Assembly (NCBI GenBank): GCA_965227445.1
Contig: OZ245751.1
Span: forward strand, 4,402,001 to 4,466,000
Length of the DNA stretch: 64,000 bases
Direction: 5' to 3'
Source: DT-110 sp030148525
Lineage (GTDB): Bacteria; Bacteroidota; Bacteroidia; Chitinophagales; Saprospiraceae
Shown in pieces: positions 43,060 through 51,272 of this stretch. The notes below the pieces were generated by a model. The model did not search any database, was not told the DNA's origin, and worked only from the letters and a program-made list of their open reading frames with translations. The translations under genes and the position numbers were made by a program. Each line of letters opens with the position of its first letter. The stretch's first letter is position 1.

Positions 43060-44055
43060 ATGTCGAAAATACATGCCGCCATTACCGGCGTTCAGGGTTA
43101 TGTTCCTGACTACGTTCTGACTAATAAAGAGCTGGAAACCATGGTCGACACCAACGATGAGTGGATTACGACCCGGACCGGCATCCAGGAACGACACATT
43201 CTCAAAGGAAAAGATAAGGGTTCCTCCGTTATGGCCATTGAGGCCGTAAAGGGGCTGTTGGAGAAAACCAACACCAAACCTGAAGAGATCGAACTGGTAA
43301 TTTGCGCCACGGTCACCCCCGATATGCTTTTTCCCGACACAGCGAACATCATTGCGCATGCTGTTGGCATCAAGGAAGCCTATTGCTTTGATATAAGCGC
43401 TGCCTGCTCTGGTTTCTTATACGCTTTGACGACGGGAGCTCAGTTCATCGCTTCGGGCATGCACAAGAAAGTAATTGTCGTTGGTGCCGATAAGATGTCC
43501 TCCATTGTCGATTACCAAGACCGCACTACCTGTATTCTTTTCGGTGATGGCGCCGGAGCAGTCATGCTGGAACCAAGTGAAGAATACGGACACATCGACT
43601 CTATTCACCAGTGTGACGGAGCCGGCGAGCAGTATCTGAACCAAAAAGCAGGTGGAAGCCGACGGCCAGCATCCATTGAAACCGTTACATCCGGTCAGCA
43701 TTTTATTTATCAAAATGGTCGTCCTGTATTCAAAGCTGCTGTATCCGGTATGTCTGATGTGGTTAAGCGCGTAATGGAACGCAACGACCTGACCAAAGAC
43801 GATATCTCCTGGCTGGTCCCCCATCAGGCGAACCACCGCATCATCGAAACGGTCGCTCGCATGGCTGACTTCCCGATGGAGCGCGTCATGATCAATATTC
43901 ATCGGTACGGAAATACCACCGCCGCAACTATTCCCCTTTGCCTGTGGGATTACGAAAAACAACTGAAAAAAGGAGATAACCTGATCTTAACTGCCTTCGG
44001 TGGTGGATTTACGTGGGGAGCTATCTATCTCAAATGGGCTTACGACCCGGCCTAG
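43060..44055 (+). CDS. fabH: 3-oxoacyl-ACP synthase III
   Basis: Initiating condensing enzyme of type II fatty acid synthesis, 331 residues; joins acetyl-CoA (or branched starters) with malonyl-ACP. Catalytic triad C116 (DISAACSGF), H255 (LVPHQANHR) and N285 (HRYGNTTAA) is intact, and GFGGGFTWG-like sequence occurs near the C-terminus (TAFGGGFTWGAIYL). It leads the fabH-efp-accB-accC series, a grouping common in Bacteroidota, although rpmF and plsX, its frequent partners, are absent here. A degenerate promoter TACCTTGC lies at about 42951. Confidence 0.95.
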   Translation: MSKIHAAITGVQGYVPDYVLTNKELETMVDTNDEWITTRTGIQERHILKGKDKGSSVMAIEAVKGLLEKTNTKPEEIELVICATVTPDMLFPDTANIIAHAVGIKEAYCFDISAACSGFLYALTTGAQFIASGMHKKVIVVGADKMSSIVDYQDRTTCILFGDGAGAVMLEPSEEYGHIDSIHQCDGAGEQYLNQKAGGSRRPASIETVTSGQHFIYQNGRPVFKAAVSGMSDVVKRVMERNDLTKDDISWLVPHQANHRIIETVARMADFPMERVMINIHRYGNTTAATIPLCLWDYEKQLKKGDNLILTAFGGGFTWGAIYLKWAYDPA

Positions 44056-44069
44056 AACGAGAGATTTCC

Positions 44070-44077
44070 TATCTTTG
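44070..44077 (+). promoter_or_regulatory. -7 promoter element of efp
   Basis: TATCTTTG, full TAnnTTTG match, between the fabH stop and the efp start; efp can be transcribed separately from fabH. Confidence 0.6.
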
Positions 44078-44110
44078 CATCGCTTTTTCACGAATTCACA
44101 AACAAGACTA

Positions 44111-44677
44111 ATGGCTAATACGTCTGATATTCGCAACGGCCTTTGTATAGAATACAACAATGATATTTTTCAGATCATTGAATTCCAGCACGTAAAACCT
44201 GGAAAAGGGGCCGCTTTCGTACGAACCAAACTACGCAGTATGACGACCGGACGGGTGCTGGACAACACGTTTCCCGCTGGCCATAAGATCAACGAGGTGC
44301 GGGTCGAACGTCGGCAGTTCCAATATCTGTACAAAGACGATATGGGCTACCACTTCATGAACAATGAGACCTATGAACAGATTCAATTAGAAGAACAGTT
44401 CTTACCGGCACCGGGTCTGTTGAAGGAAGCAATGATTGTCGATGTGCTTTTCCACGCCGACAAAGAAATGCCTCTAACCCTGGAAATGCCCCAGTACGTT
44501 GAAATGGAAATCACCTACACCGAACCGGGTGTAAAAGGCGATACTGCCACTAACACGCTTAAGCCCGCAACCATTGAAACCGGAGCTGAAGTACGCGTAC
44601 CCTTGTTTATCAACCAGGGGGACGTCGTAAAAATCGAAACGGCCACCGGAGCTTATATGGAACGCGTAAAACAGTAA
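44111..44677 (+). CDS. efp: Translation elongation factor P
   Basis: Cytoplasmic 188-residue protein of three beta-barrel domains that relieves ribosome stalling at polyprolines. The N-terminal KOW-like domain has HVKPGKGAAFVRTKLR, with the modifiable lysine K34 region between the glycines. The C-terminal signature is ETATGAYMERVKQ-like near the end. The frame opens earlier (44000, inside fabH), but the ATG at 44111 gives the exact family start MANTSDIRNGL. It is 4 bp ahead of accB, so the two are co-transcribed. Confidence 0.95.
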   Translation: MANTSDIRNGLCIEYNNDIFQIIEFQHVKPGKGAAFVRTKLRSMTTGRVLDNTFPAGHKINEVRVERRQFQYLYKDDMGYHFMNNETYEQIQLEEQFLPAPGLLKEAMIVDVLFHADKEMPLTLEMPQYVEMEITYTEPGVKGDTATNTLKPATIETGAEVRVPLFINQGDVVKIETATGAYMERVKQ

Positions 44678-44680
44678 CAT

Positions 44681-45205
44681 ATGAACTTTAAGGAACTCAA
44701 AGAGCTGATAAAGCTGATCAATCAGCTCGAGCTTACCGAATTCAAAATGAAGGATGGCGAGTTCGAGTTGTCCGTACGGACGAAAAACTACGAAAAGGTT
44801 AAACAACAATTGACGCCGGTACCCATGCCGTCACAACAGCCCATGGTCCAGATGCCTCCCACTCAGGCTCCGGCACCACCCGCTGCTCCGACCAAAACAG
44901 AGCCCGCGCCGGCAAAACAGGCTGAATCTTCCGAAACGCAACAGACGGAAGACGAAAGTCGATACCAAGCCGTTAAGTCTCCCATTGTCGGGACCTTCTA
45001 CCGGTCTTCTTCACCTGAAAAAGGCCCCTATGTAAAAGTAGGAGACACCATTAATAGCGGGGATGTGGTCTGCATCGTCGAGGCGATGAAACTGTTCAAC
45101 GAAATCGAATCGGAGATCAGTGGAAAAATCGTCAAAGTAATGGTTGAAGATGCGCAACCGGTGGAATACGATCAGGTTCTTTTCCTGGTTGATCCAAAGG
45201 GCTAA
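44681..45205 (+). CDS. accB: Biotin carboxyl carrier protein of acetyl-CoA carboxylase
   Basis: 174-residue carrier that shuttles carboxyl groups from biotin carboxylase. The N-terminal helical part is followed by a Pro/Ala-rich flexible linker (about 48-90). The biotinyl domain (about 95-174) contains the biotinylation site CIVEAMKLFNEIE, with K137. It starts 3 bp after efp and is followed 104 bp later by accC. Confidence 0.95.
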   Translation: MNFKELKELIKLINQLELTEFKMKDGEFELSVRTKNYEKVKQQLTPVPMPSQQPMVQMPPTQAPAPPAAPTKTEPAPAKQAESSETQQTEDESRYQAVKSPIVGTFYRSSSPEKGPYVKVGDTINSGDVVCIVEAMKLFNEIESEISGKIVKVMVEDAQPVEYDQVLFLVDPKG

Positions 45206-45309
45206 ATCCCGCTTTTTCACCCCAAAGACCAGTTGTTCGTTTTGCCTGCTTTAAACCAGGCTAACCACGGGACGATTTCCGGAACGCGTACCCGTTCAAT
45301 TGAGTACAT

Positions 45310-46653
45310 ATGTTCAAAAAAATACTTATAGCAAATCGCGGTGAGATCGCCTTACGCGTTATTCGCACCTGCCGTGAAATGGGTATTCAGACGGTAGCCG
45401 TATACTCTACGGCCGACCGCGAAAGCCTGCACGTTCGATTCGCCGATGAGGCCGTTTGTATCGGCCCTCCATCCTCAGCCGAATCGTACCTGAGCGTACC
45501 CCGAATCATGGCAGCGGTCGAAATCACCAACGCCGATGCCATCCACCCGGGATACGGCTTCCTGTCAGAAAATGCCGATTTCGCGGAAGTGTGTGCCGAA
45601 TACGGTGTCAAATTTATCGGTCCCACGCCGGAGCAAATCCGGAAAATGGGCGATAAGATCACCGCCAAGGAAACCATGATCAAAGCGGGCGTACCCGTAG
45701 TACCCGGGTCCGACGGCTTGCTCAAAGATATCAAACAAGGGCTGAAGATCGCCGACGATATCGGCTATCCGGTCATCCTGAAAGCTACCGCCGGTGGCGG
45801 TGGTAAAGGAATGCGGATCGTCTGGGCCCCCGATGGATTTGAGAACGCCTGGAATATGGCTCGTCAGGAAGCGAAAGCCTCCTTCTCCAATGATGGTATC
45901 TACATCGAAAAATTCATTGAAGAGCCTCGCCATATCGAATTCCAGATCGCCGGCGACCAGCAAGGTACCGTCATTCACCTTTCCGAACGCGACTGCTCCA
46001 TCCAACGGCGTCACCAGAAGTTGATCGAGGAATGCCCATCTCCCTTTATGACCGACGAGTTGCGGGAGGAAATGGGAAATGCCGCCGTCCTCGCCGGAAA
46101 GGCCATTGATTACGAAGGGGTCGGAACCGTTGAGTTTCTGGTCGATAAATACCGGAAATTCTACTTTATGGAAATGAATACCCGGATTCAGGTGGAACAT
46201 CCGGTAACGGAGGAAGTGATCGACCACGACCTGATCAAGGAACAAATAAAAATCGCTGCCGGAGAGAAAATTTCCGGACAGAATTACTACCCGACAGCCC
46301 ATGCTATCGAATGTCGTATTAACGCAGAGGACCCCTTCAACGGGTTTCGCCCCAGCCCCGGAAAGATTAGTTCTTTCCACAGCTCAAAAGGACATGGTGT
46401 CCGGGTCGATACCCACGTCTATGCCGGGTATAATATTCCTCCTTATTACGACTCTATGGTAGCAAAACTTATCTGCCGCGCACCAACCCGTGAAGAGTGT
46501 ATCACGAAAATGGAACGCGCCCTGGACGAGTTTATCATCGAAGGAGTAAAAACCACGGTACCTTTTCACCAGCGGATGATGAAGGATAAAAATTTCCGGG
46601 AAGGTAACTTCCATACCGGATACCTGGATAATTTTGATCTGACCGCAGAGTAG
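45310..46653 (+). CDS. accC: Biotin carboxylase subunit of acetyl-CoA carboxylase
   Basis: ATP-grasp enzyme of 447 residues that carboxylates biotin on AccB. The start MFKKILIANRGEIALRVIRT is the family's N-terminus. The ATP-binding glycine loop ATAGGGGKGMRIV is near residue 163, the HLSERDCSIQRRHQK stretch near 225, and the metal/catalytic MEMNTRIQVEHPVTE near 285-299. The length is complete. A GC-rich hairpin lies 30 bp after the stop. Confidence 0.96.
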   Translation: MFKKILIANRGEIALRVIRTCREMGIQTVAVYSTADRESLHVRFADEAVCIGPPSSAESYLSVPRIMAAVEITNADAIHPGYGFLSENADFAEVCAEYGVKFIGPTPEQIRKMGDKITAKETMIKAGVPVVPGSDGLLKDIKQGLKIADDIGYPVILKATAGGGGKGMRIVWAPDGFENAWNMARQEAKASFSNDGIYIEKFIEEPRHIEFQIAGDQQGTVIHLSERDCSIQRRHQKLIEECPSPFMTDELREEMGNAAVLAGKAIDYEGVGTVEFLVDKYRKFYFMEMNTRIQVEHPVTEEVIDHDLIKEQIKIAAGEKISGQNYYPTAHAIECRINAEDPFNGFRPSPGKISSFHSSKGHGVRVDTHVYAGYNIPPYYDSMVAKLICRAPTREECITKMERALDEFIIEGVKTTVPFHQRMMKDKNFREGNFHTGYLDNFDLTAE

Positions 46654-46682
46654 CCCCCTTCGATCGATACAAAATCACTAAC

Positions 46683-46715
46683 GCGCCTTCCTGGTCAATG
46701 CGACCGGGAAGGCGC
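46683..46715. terminator. GC-rich hairpin after accC (no T run)
   Basis: Arms GCGCCTTCC and GGAAGGCGC, extended by GGTC / GACC. No T tract follows on either strand, so termination strength is uncertain. Confidence 0.5.
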
Positions 46716-46800
46716 CTTGTGTACCGCTATTATACCGACAACGAAGTGATTCTGTGCCCCAGCACGAAGTACAGCGAAGCTAAACCACTTCGAGTCGAGT

Positions 46801-46853
46801 ATATACTCGCGTGAAAAGGTTGGCCAAAGCCCAATCCTTTTCGGAAGCGGTAT
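46801..46853. repeat. 53-bp hairpin repeat, copy 2
   Basis: Matches 39984-40036 in order and orientation. The stem is GAAAAGGTTGG / CCAATCCTTTTC, differing from copy 1 at paired positions. It lies in the 327-bp gap between accC and the ABC exporter gene, which otherwise shows nothing. Confidence 0.75.
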
Positions 46854-46980
46854 GTTGCAACTATTCCTCCCGTCAGCGGGTTTCTAAATAGAAGAAAAGA
46901 TTCCCATTGAATCTATCCATTTATTAGAGGTGTACACTTCCCGCCCACCGTTCTCCAATCGTCGAATCGGTCCATAGCCT

Positions 46981-48801
46981 ATGAAAAGTTTTTGGCGCCT
47001 GCTAAAATATATACGCAACTATCGGCTGCACTTTACGGCAGCTATTAGCAGTAATGTGCTTACTGCACTATTCACCGTCGTCAGCATTCCGCTCCTGATT
47101 CCCTTTCTGGAGATTCTTTTCGACCGACGGGAGGGAGTAACCGAACGCCCCGACATCAGCCTGAACAACCTTTCCAGCTTTGAGCAGTACTTTAATTATT
47201 ACCTCACCGACCTGATCCAGACGCAAGGCAAGGAAGGGGCACTGCTATTTGTCTGTGGAGCCATCGTTGTGACTTTTTTCTTGAAAAACCTGTTCCGGTA
47301 TTTGTCGATGTTTTTCATGGCCCCACTGCGCAATGGGATCGTCCGCGATTTGCGAAAGCAACTGTTCGACCAGATATTGGTATTGCCACTCTCCTATTTT
47401 TCCGAAGAAAAAAAAGGAGACCTCATGTCGCGTATGACGTCCGATGTCCACGAAGTACAATGGAGCATCCTCAATGTCCTGGAAGCCGTTTTCCGGGAGC
47501 CACTCATTATTGCCGGGGCACTCGGCCTGATGATCGTCATCAGCCCGTCCCTTACCCTTTTCGTATTCATCCTGATTATCTTTACGGCTATTGTGATCGG
47601 TGGAATTGGCAAGTCCCTGCGCAAACCATCGGGTGATGTACAATTACGTTTGGGTACTTTATTATCCATTATCGAAGAGGGGTTATCCGGCCTGCGCATT
47701 ATTAAGGGATACAATGCCGAACGATACCAGCAAGACAAATTCGGCGCGGAGAATGATGCTTATCGCCAGTCGCTCACCCACCTGCTTTGGCGAAAAGACC
47801 TGGCCTCGCCACTGTCGGAATTCCTCGGTATTCTGACGGTAGCCGTTCTGCTGTGGTATGGCTCACGGCAGGTGTTTGCCGAATCGCTGGAACCCGGAAC
47901 CTTTTTAGCCTTTATTTTTGCCTTCTACAATGTCATTGAGCCTTCCAAGTCCTTTTCCAAAGCCTTCTATAACGTGCAAAAAGGTATTGCCGCCCTGGAA
48001 CGCATCGAAACGGTCCTTGATGCGCCCAATACCATGCCGGATCAACCCAATGCCAAACCCCTCAGTGACTTTAACGACCGCATCGAATACCAGGACGTGA
48101 GCTTCACTTACCGGACAGAAGAAGGCCCCGTCTTGCGCGGAATCGATCTCACCATTGAGAAGGGTAAAGTCATTGCACTTGTAGGTTCTTCCGGAGCCGG
48201 TAAATCCACCCTGGTTGACCTCTTACCGCGCTTTTACGATGTGACCCAAGGGCGTATTCTATTGGATGGGAACGACATTCGCGAGTACCGTTTGCACGAT
48301 TTGCGCGAACTGATGGGCATTGTCTCCCAGGAAGCCATCCTGTTCAACGATACCATTTACAACAATATCGTTTTTGGCCTGAGCGGTGTTAGCCCGGCAG
48401 ACGTCGAGCGAGCGGCCCGCATTGCTCATGCCCACGATTTTATTACCCAAACCGAGCACGGGTACCAGACCAACATTGGCGATCGGGGAAACAAATTAAG
48501 TGGCGGGCAACGCCAACGGCTTACTATTGCCCGGGCGATCCTCAAAAACCCACCCATCCTCATTTTGGACGAGGCTACCTCAGCCCTCGATTCAGAATCC
48601 GAAAAACTGGTACAAGCAGCCCTCGTCAACGTCATGAAAGACCGTACATCCATCGTCATTGCCCACCGCCTGTCAACCATTCAACACGCCGACGAGATCG
48701 CCGTCATGCGTGATGGCCGTATTCTGGAACGGGGAACGCACTCGGAACTGCTGACCCGTCATGGTGAATACCAAAAACTGGTGGAGATGCAGGCCTTTTA
48801 A
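46981..48801 (+). CDS. MsbA-type ABC exporter (fused permease and ATPase)
   Basis: Inner-membrane ABC half-transporter of 606 residues. Residues 1-330 hold six membrane helices of the type IV exporter fold. The nucleotide-binding domain (about 360-606) has Walker A VGSSGAGKSTLV (about 401-412), Q-loop VSQEAILFND, signature LSGGQRQRL, Walker B ILILDEATSALD and the switch His in VIAHRLST. MsbA-like exporters flip lipid A or drugs; the substrate is not evident here. Monocistronic. Confidence 0.92.
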   Translation: MKSFWRLLKYIRNYRLHFTAAISSNVLTALFTVVSIPLLIPFLEILFDRREGVTERPDISLNNLSSFEQYFNYYLTDLIQTQGKEGALLFVCGAIVVTFFLKNLFRYLSMFFMAPLRNGIVRDLRKQLFDQILVLPLSYFSEEKKGDLMSRMTSDVHEVQWSILNVLEAVFREPLIIAGALGLMIVISPSLTLFVFILIIFTAIVIGGIGKSLRKPSGDVQLRLGTLLSIIEEGLSGLRIIKGYNAERYQQDKFGAENDAYRQSLTHLLWRKDLASPLSEFLGILTVAVLLWYGSRQVFAESLEPGTFLAFIFAFYNVIEPSKSFSKAFYNVQKGIAALERIETVLDAPNTMPDQPNAKPLSDFNDRIEYQDVSFTYRTEEGPVLRGIDLTIEKGKVIALVGSSGAGKSTLVDLLPRFYDVTQGRILLDGNDIREYRLHDLRELMGIVSQEAILFNDTIYNNIVFGLSGVSPADVERAARIAHAHDFITQTEHGYQTNIGDRGNKLSGGQRQRLTIARAILKNPPILILDEATSALDSESEKLVQAALVNVMKDRTSIVIAHRLSTIQHADEIAVMRDGRILERGTHSELLTRHGEYQKLVEMQAF

Positions 48802-48926
48802 TAGCCATATGCTGAGGTCGCTGCTACCGCGCCAACGCAAAATTAGATCTTCCTGTCCTAAAGAGGCATCAAGCTTTTATGGACATTTAGAAAGTGGTAC
48901 CTTGAAGAGTCGAAAATCCCGTGCTT

Positions 48927-50045
48927 ATGCGCTTTCTTATTTACCTGCTGCTTACCTGCTTTCCAGCCTTGAGCATAGCCCAAATTCGAATTTCCCCAGG
49001 CCAACTCCCGGCTCCTGGTGACACCGTACTATTCGCTGTCGATAATCTCCCCTCCGGGATACAGGCAGGAGTACCCGGAGAAAATTTGCGTTGGGATTTT
49101 ACCACTTTACAAGCGCCATTTACCCAGCGTACAGCATGGTCTACTCCGTCCCCGGAATCGCCCTTCCCCGCGGCCAACCTTCAGTTAAGGCTCGGTGAGG
49201 AAACTATCGTGTATTTTGACAAACGCAACAATGGTACTGTCTTCCAATTAGGTGCCACCGGCCAGGACCCACTCGACCTGGGCTTCACCGGCATGGTGGC
49301 ATACGCCAAACCCGAACTCTATCGCCGGGCACCACTTGCCTACGGAGATACCTATGAGCACGACTACGCCTTCTCCCAAACCATAGCCGCAGAAGATGTC
49401 CCCCAAATACTCCTGGACGAGCTACCCATCACACCCGATAGCTTCCGGGTAAGCCTCGTCGGCGACCGCACCGATGAAGTCGACGCCTTCGGACGCATGG
49501 TTCTGCCAGGTGGCTTCTTCGAAGTGCTGCGGGAAAAAAGAACAACCGTCCAAAGCCTGAAGCTGGAAGCAAAACTTGGCCCTTTCCCCTGGCAGGATAT
49601 TACCGGCTTCCTAACCTCCGACGACTTCCCCAACGAGCGGGTTCAGGTGGATTACGTGTTCTATTCCGATGAATTAAACGAGCCGGTAGCCATCCTGGAG
49701 ATGGGCCCCGAAGAGCGTTTTGTTGCCCGCGTCACCTTCAGCGTTCCCTCCGTTTCCACCAACGTTCAGGAAGTGACCAAATTGGAGCCGGGCGTTTACG
49801 CCTTTCCCAATCCGGCAATCATCAATGTGCGATTTGAATTCACCAACCTGCCCCCGGGCACCTACGAATTGTCCATCATGAATATCCTGGGAATAGAAGT
49901 GTGGAAGGAGTCCTACTTCCTGCAGGGCAACCGCACCGAACGCATCGATATCTCCAACTTGCGGAAAGGCACCTATCTGTATAGCCTGAAAGATTCCCGG
50001 GGCAAGATCATCACCACCAAACGACTGGTAGTTGTGCGTCCTTAG
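48927..50045 (+). CDS. T9SS-secreted protein, unknown
   Basis: Exported protein of 372 residues; signal peptide MRFLIYLLLTCFPALSIAQ. The central domain is beta-rich (FDKRNNGTVFQLGATGQDPL near 100) with no recognised motif. The C-terminal 80 residues (GVYAFPNPAIINVRFEF to the end) form a type A T9SS sorting domain, so it is surface-exposed or released. A TACCTTGA element 28 bp upstream is one base short of the promoter consensus. The ATG at 48921 is also possible but adds only two residues. Confidence 0.8.
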   Translation: MRFLIYLLLTCFPALSIAQIRISPGQLPAPGDTVLFAVDNLPSGIQAGVPGENLRWDFTTLQAPFTQRTAWSTPSPESPFPAANLQLRLGEETIVYFDKRNNGTVFQLGATGQDPLDLGFTGMVAYAKPELYRRAPLAYGDTYEHDYAFSQTIAAEDVPQILLDELPITPDSFRVSLVGDRTDEVDAFGRMVLPGGFFEVLREKRTTVQSLKLEAKLGPFPWQDITGFLTSDDFPNERVQVDYVFYSDELNEPVAILEMGPEERFVARVTFSVPSVSTNVQEVTKLEPGVYAFPNPAIINVRFEFTNLPPGTYELSIMNILGIEVWKESYFLQGNRTERIDISNLRKGTYLYSLKDSRGKIITTKRLVVVRP

Positions 50046-50162
50046 GGTTTACCTGCTATTGCCTTACGGCAAAAAGGTCCTGATCAATTTTTTCTCCTCC
50101 TTAAATAGGGGTAATCAGGGACCCGACTCATCTTAGGTGTGAAATCCAAAAAATACACGAAG

Positions 50163-50735
50163 ATGAAAAAAGGAATTACCCTGCTCGCACTCCTGTTTAT
50201 CGGCTTGTTCAGTGTACAGGCACAAGAAGAAACCCTCTTTGGCAATAATGCCCTCGACCTCACCGGCGTTTGGTATAATAGTCGACATAACTTTTCCTTT
50301 TTCGATGAGGATGCCCACTACGTACGCGGCGGAAGCATTGATCTGGAATTCGGTCGCTCCATCTTCCTGGGATGGTCCTGGCACCGTATGCGGGACGATT
50401 TGTTCCTGGAAGAAGGAAATGTCAGCTTTAAGCTTCGCCACAGTGGCCTGAAACTGGCCTACGCACCGGCCGCCGGCAAAGTTATTCACCCCTATTTCAG
50501 TGTGATGGCTGGTAGCGGTAAGATCGACATTACCGGCGATAGCGATGACCGCATCTTCGGCATCACCCCCACCGGTGGACTGGAAATCAATGTGACCGAA
50601 TGGTTCCGGCTTGGAACCGAAGTAGGTTATCGCTACGTGACGGATGTAGATGTCCGCAATCTGGGCTCCGAAGATTTCTCTACCCTCTTTGTGCAGGTCC
50701 AGCTCCGCTTCGGTTTTAGCTGGGGATATTGGTAG
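50163..50735 (+). CDS. Outer-membrane beta-barrel protein
   Basis: Predicted small barrel of 190 residues; signal peptide ending FSVQAQ. The mature part has about eight alternating hydrophobic/aromatic strands (for example SIDLEFGRSIFLGWSWHRM, LKLAYAPAAGKVIHPYFSVM) and ends in an aromatic residue (FSWGYW), typical of BAM substrates. Function unknown. The ATG at 50163 starts the signal peptide directly; one at 50139 adds eight residues. A heptamer array abuts the stop codon. Confidence 0.75.
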   Translation: MKKGITLLALLFIGLFSVQAQEETLFGNNALDLTGVWYNSRHNFSFFDEDAHYVRGGSIDLEFGRSIFLGWSWHRMRDDLFLEEGNVSFKLRHSGLKLAYAPAAGKVIHPYFSVMAGSGKIDITGDSDDRIFGITPTGGLEINVTEWFRLGTEVGYRYVTDVDVRNLGSEDFSTLFVQVQLRFGFSWGYW

Positions 50736-50890
50736 GCAGTTGGCAGTGTGCAGTGTGCAGTTGGCAGTGTGCAGTGTGCAGTTGGCAGTTGGCAGTTGGC
50801 AGTTCGCAGTTGGCAGTTGGCAGTTGGCAGTTCGCAGTTCGCAGTTGGCAGTTCGCAGTTATTTTAACTATAAACTGTTGACTACAAACT
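50735..50890. repeat. Heptamer array GGCAGTT (about 18 units) with inverted partner
   Basis: 126 bp of 7-base units (GGCAGTT, GGCAGTG, TGCAGTG, CGCAGTT variants) from the stop codon to 50860. Then about 28 bp of inverted 7-mers follow (TAAACTG, TTGACTA, CAAACTG, CTAACTG). The two sides can pair. Confidence 0.85.
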
Positions 50891-50916
50891 GCTAACTGCA
50901 CACTCGGAACCGTGGA

Positions 50917-51216
50917 CCACTAAAGTGGTAGGCGGTAGAATTGTTCCCCCCGGCACCACAGCTAAAGCTGTGGCCTGATTTTTTACCTATAACCTGCCGT
51001 AAGCCGTAAGCCGTGGACCGTGGACCTTGAACCGTGGACCACTAAAGTGGTAGGCGGTAGAATTGTTCCCCCCGGCACCACAGCTAAAGCTGTGGCCTGA
51101 TTTTTACCTATAACCTGCCGTAAGCCGTAAGCCGTGAACCTTGGACCTTGAACCGTGGACCACTAAAGTGGTAGGCGGTAGAATTGTTCCCCCCGGCACC
51201 ACAGCTAAAGCTGTGG
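50917..51216. repeat. REP-like palindromes, cluster 2 (three tandem units)
   Basis: Units of about 121 bp start at 50917, 51039 and 51160. Each contains CCACTAAAGTGG, then about 27 bp, then CCACAGCTAAAGCTGTGG (50956-50973, 51078-51095, 51199-51216). The units are linked by CCGTAAG/CCGTGGA heptamers. Confidence 0.85.
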
Positions 51217-51268
51217 CCTGATTTTTACCTATAACCTGTCGTAAGCCGTAAGCCGTGGACCGTGGACA
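50997..51268. repeat. Heptamer arrays CCGTAAG/CCGTGGA between REP units
   Basis: Blocks at 50997-51040, 51118-51160 and 51239-51268 run in 7-base steps (CCGTAAG, CCGTAAG, CCGTGGA, CCGTGGA, CCTTGAA, CCGTGGA). The same motif lies beside the REP cluster at 30.4 kb. Confidence 0.8.
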
Positions 51269-51272
51269 AATC

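Noticed and set aside
45565..46380. 271-residue minus-strand ORF opposite accC
   Set aside because: Antisense shadow of a highly conserved biotin carboxylase gene.
50650..50895. 81-residue ORF made of GGCAGTT-encoded repeats
   Set aside because: It only reflects an open frame in a heptamer array; the real barrel gene ends at 50735 in another frame.
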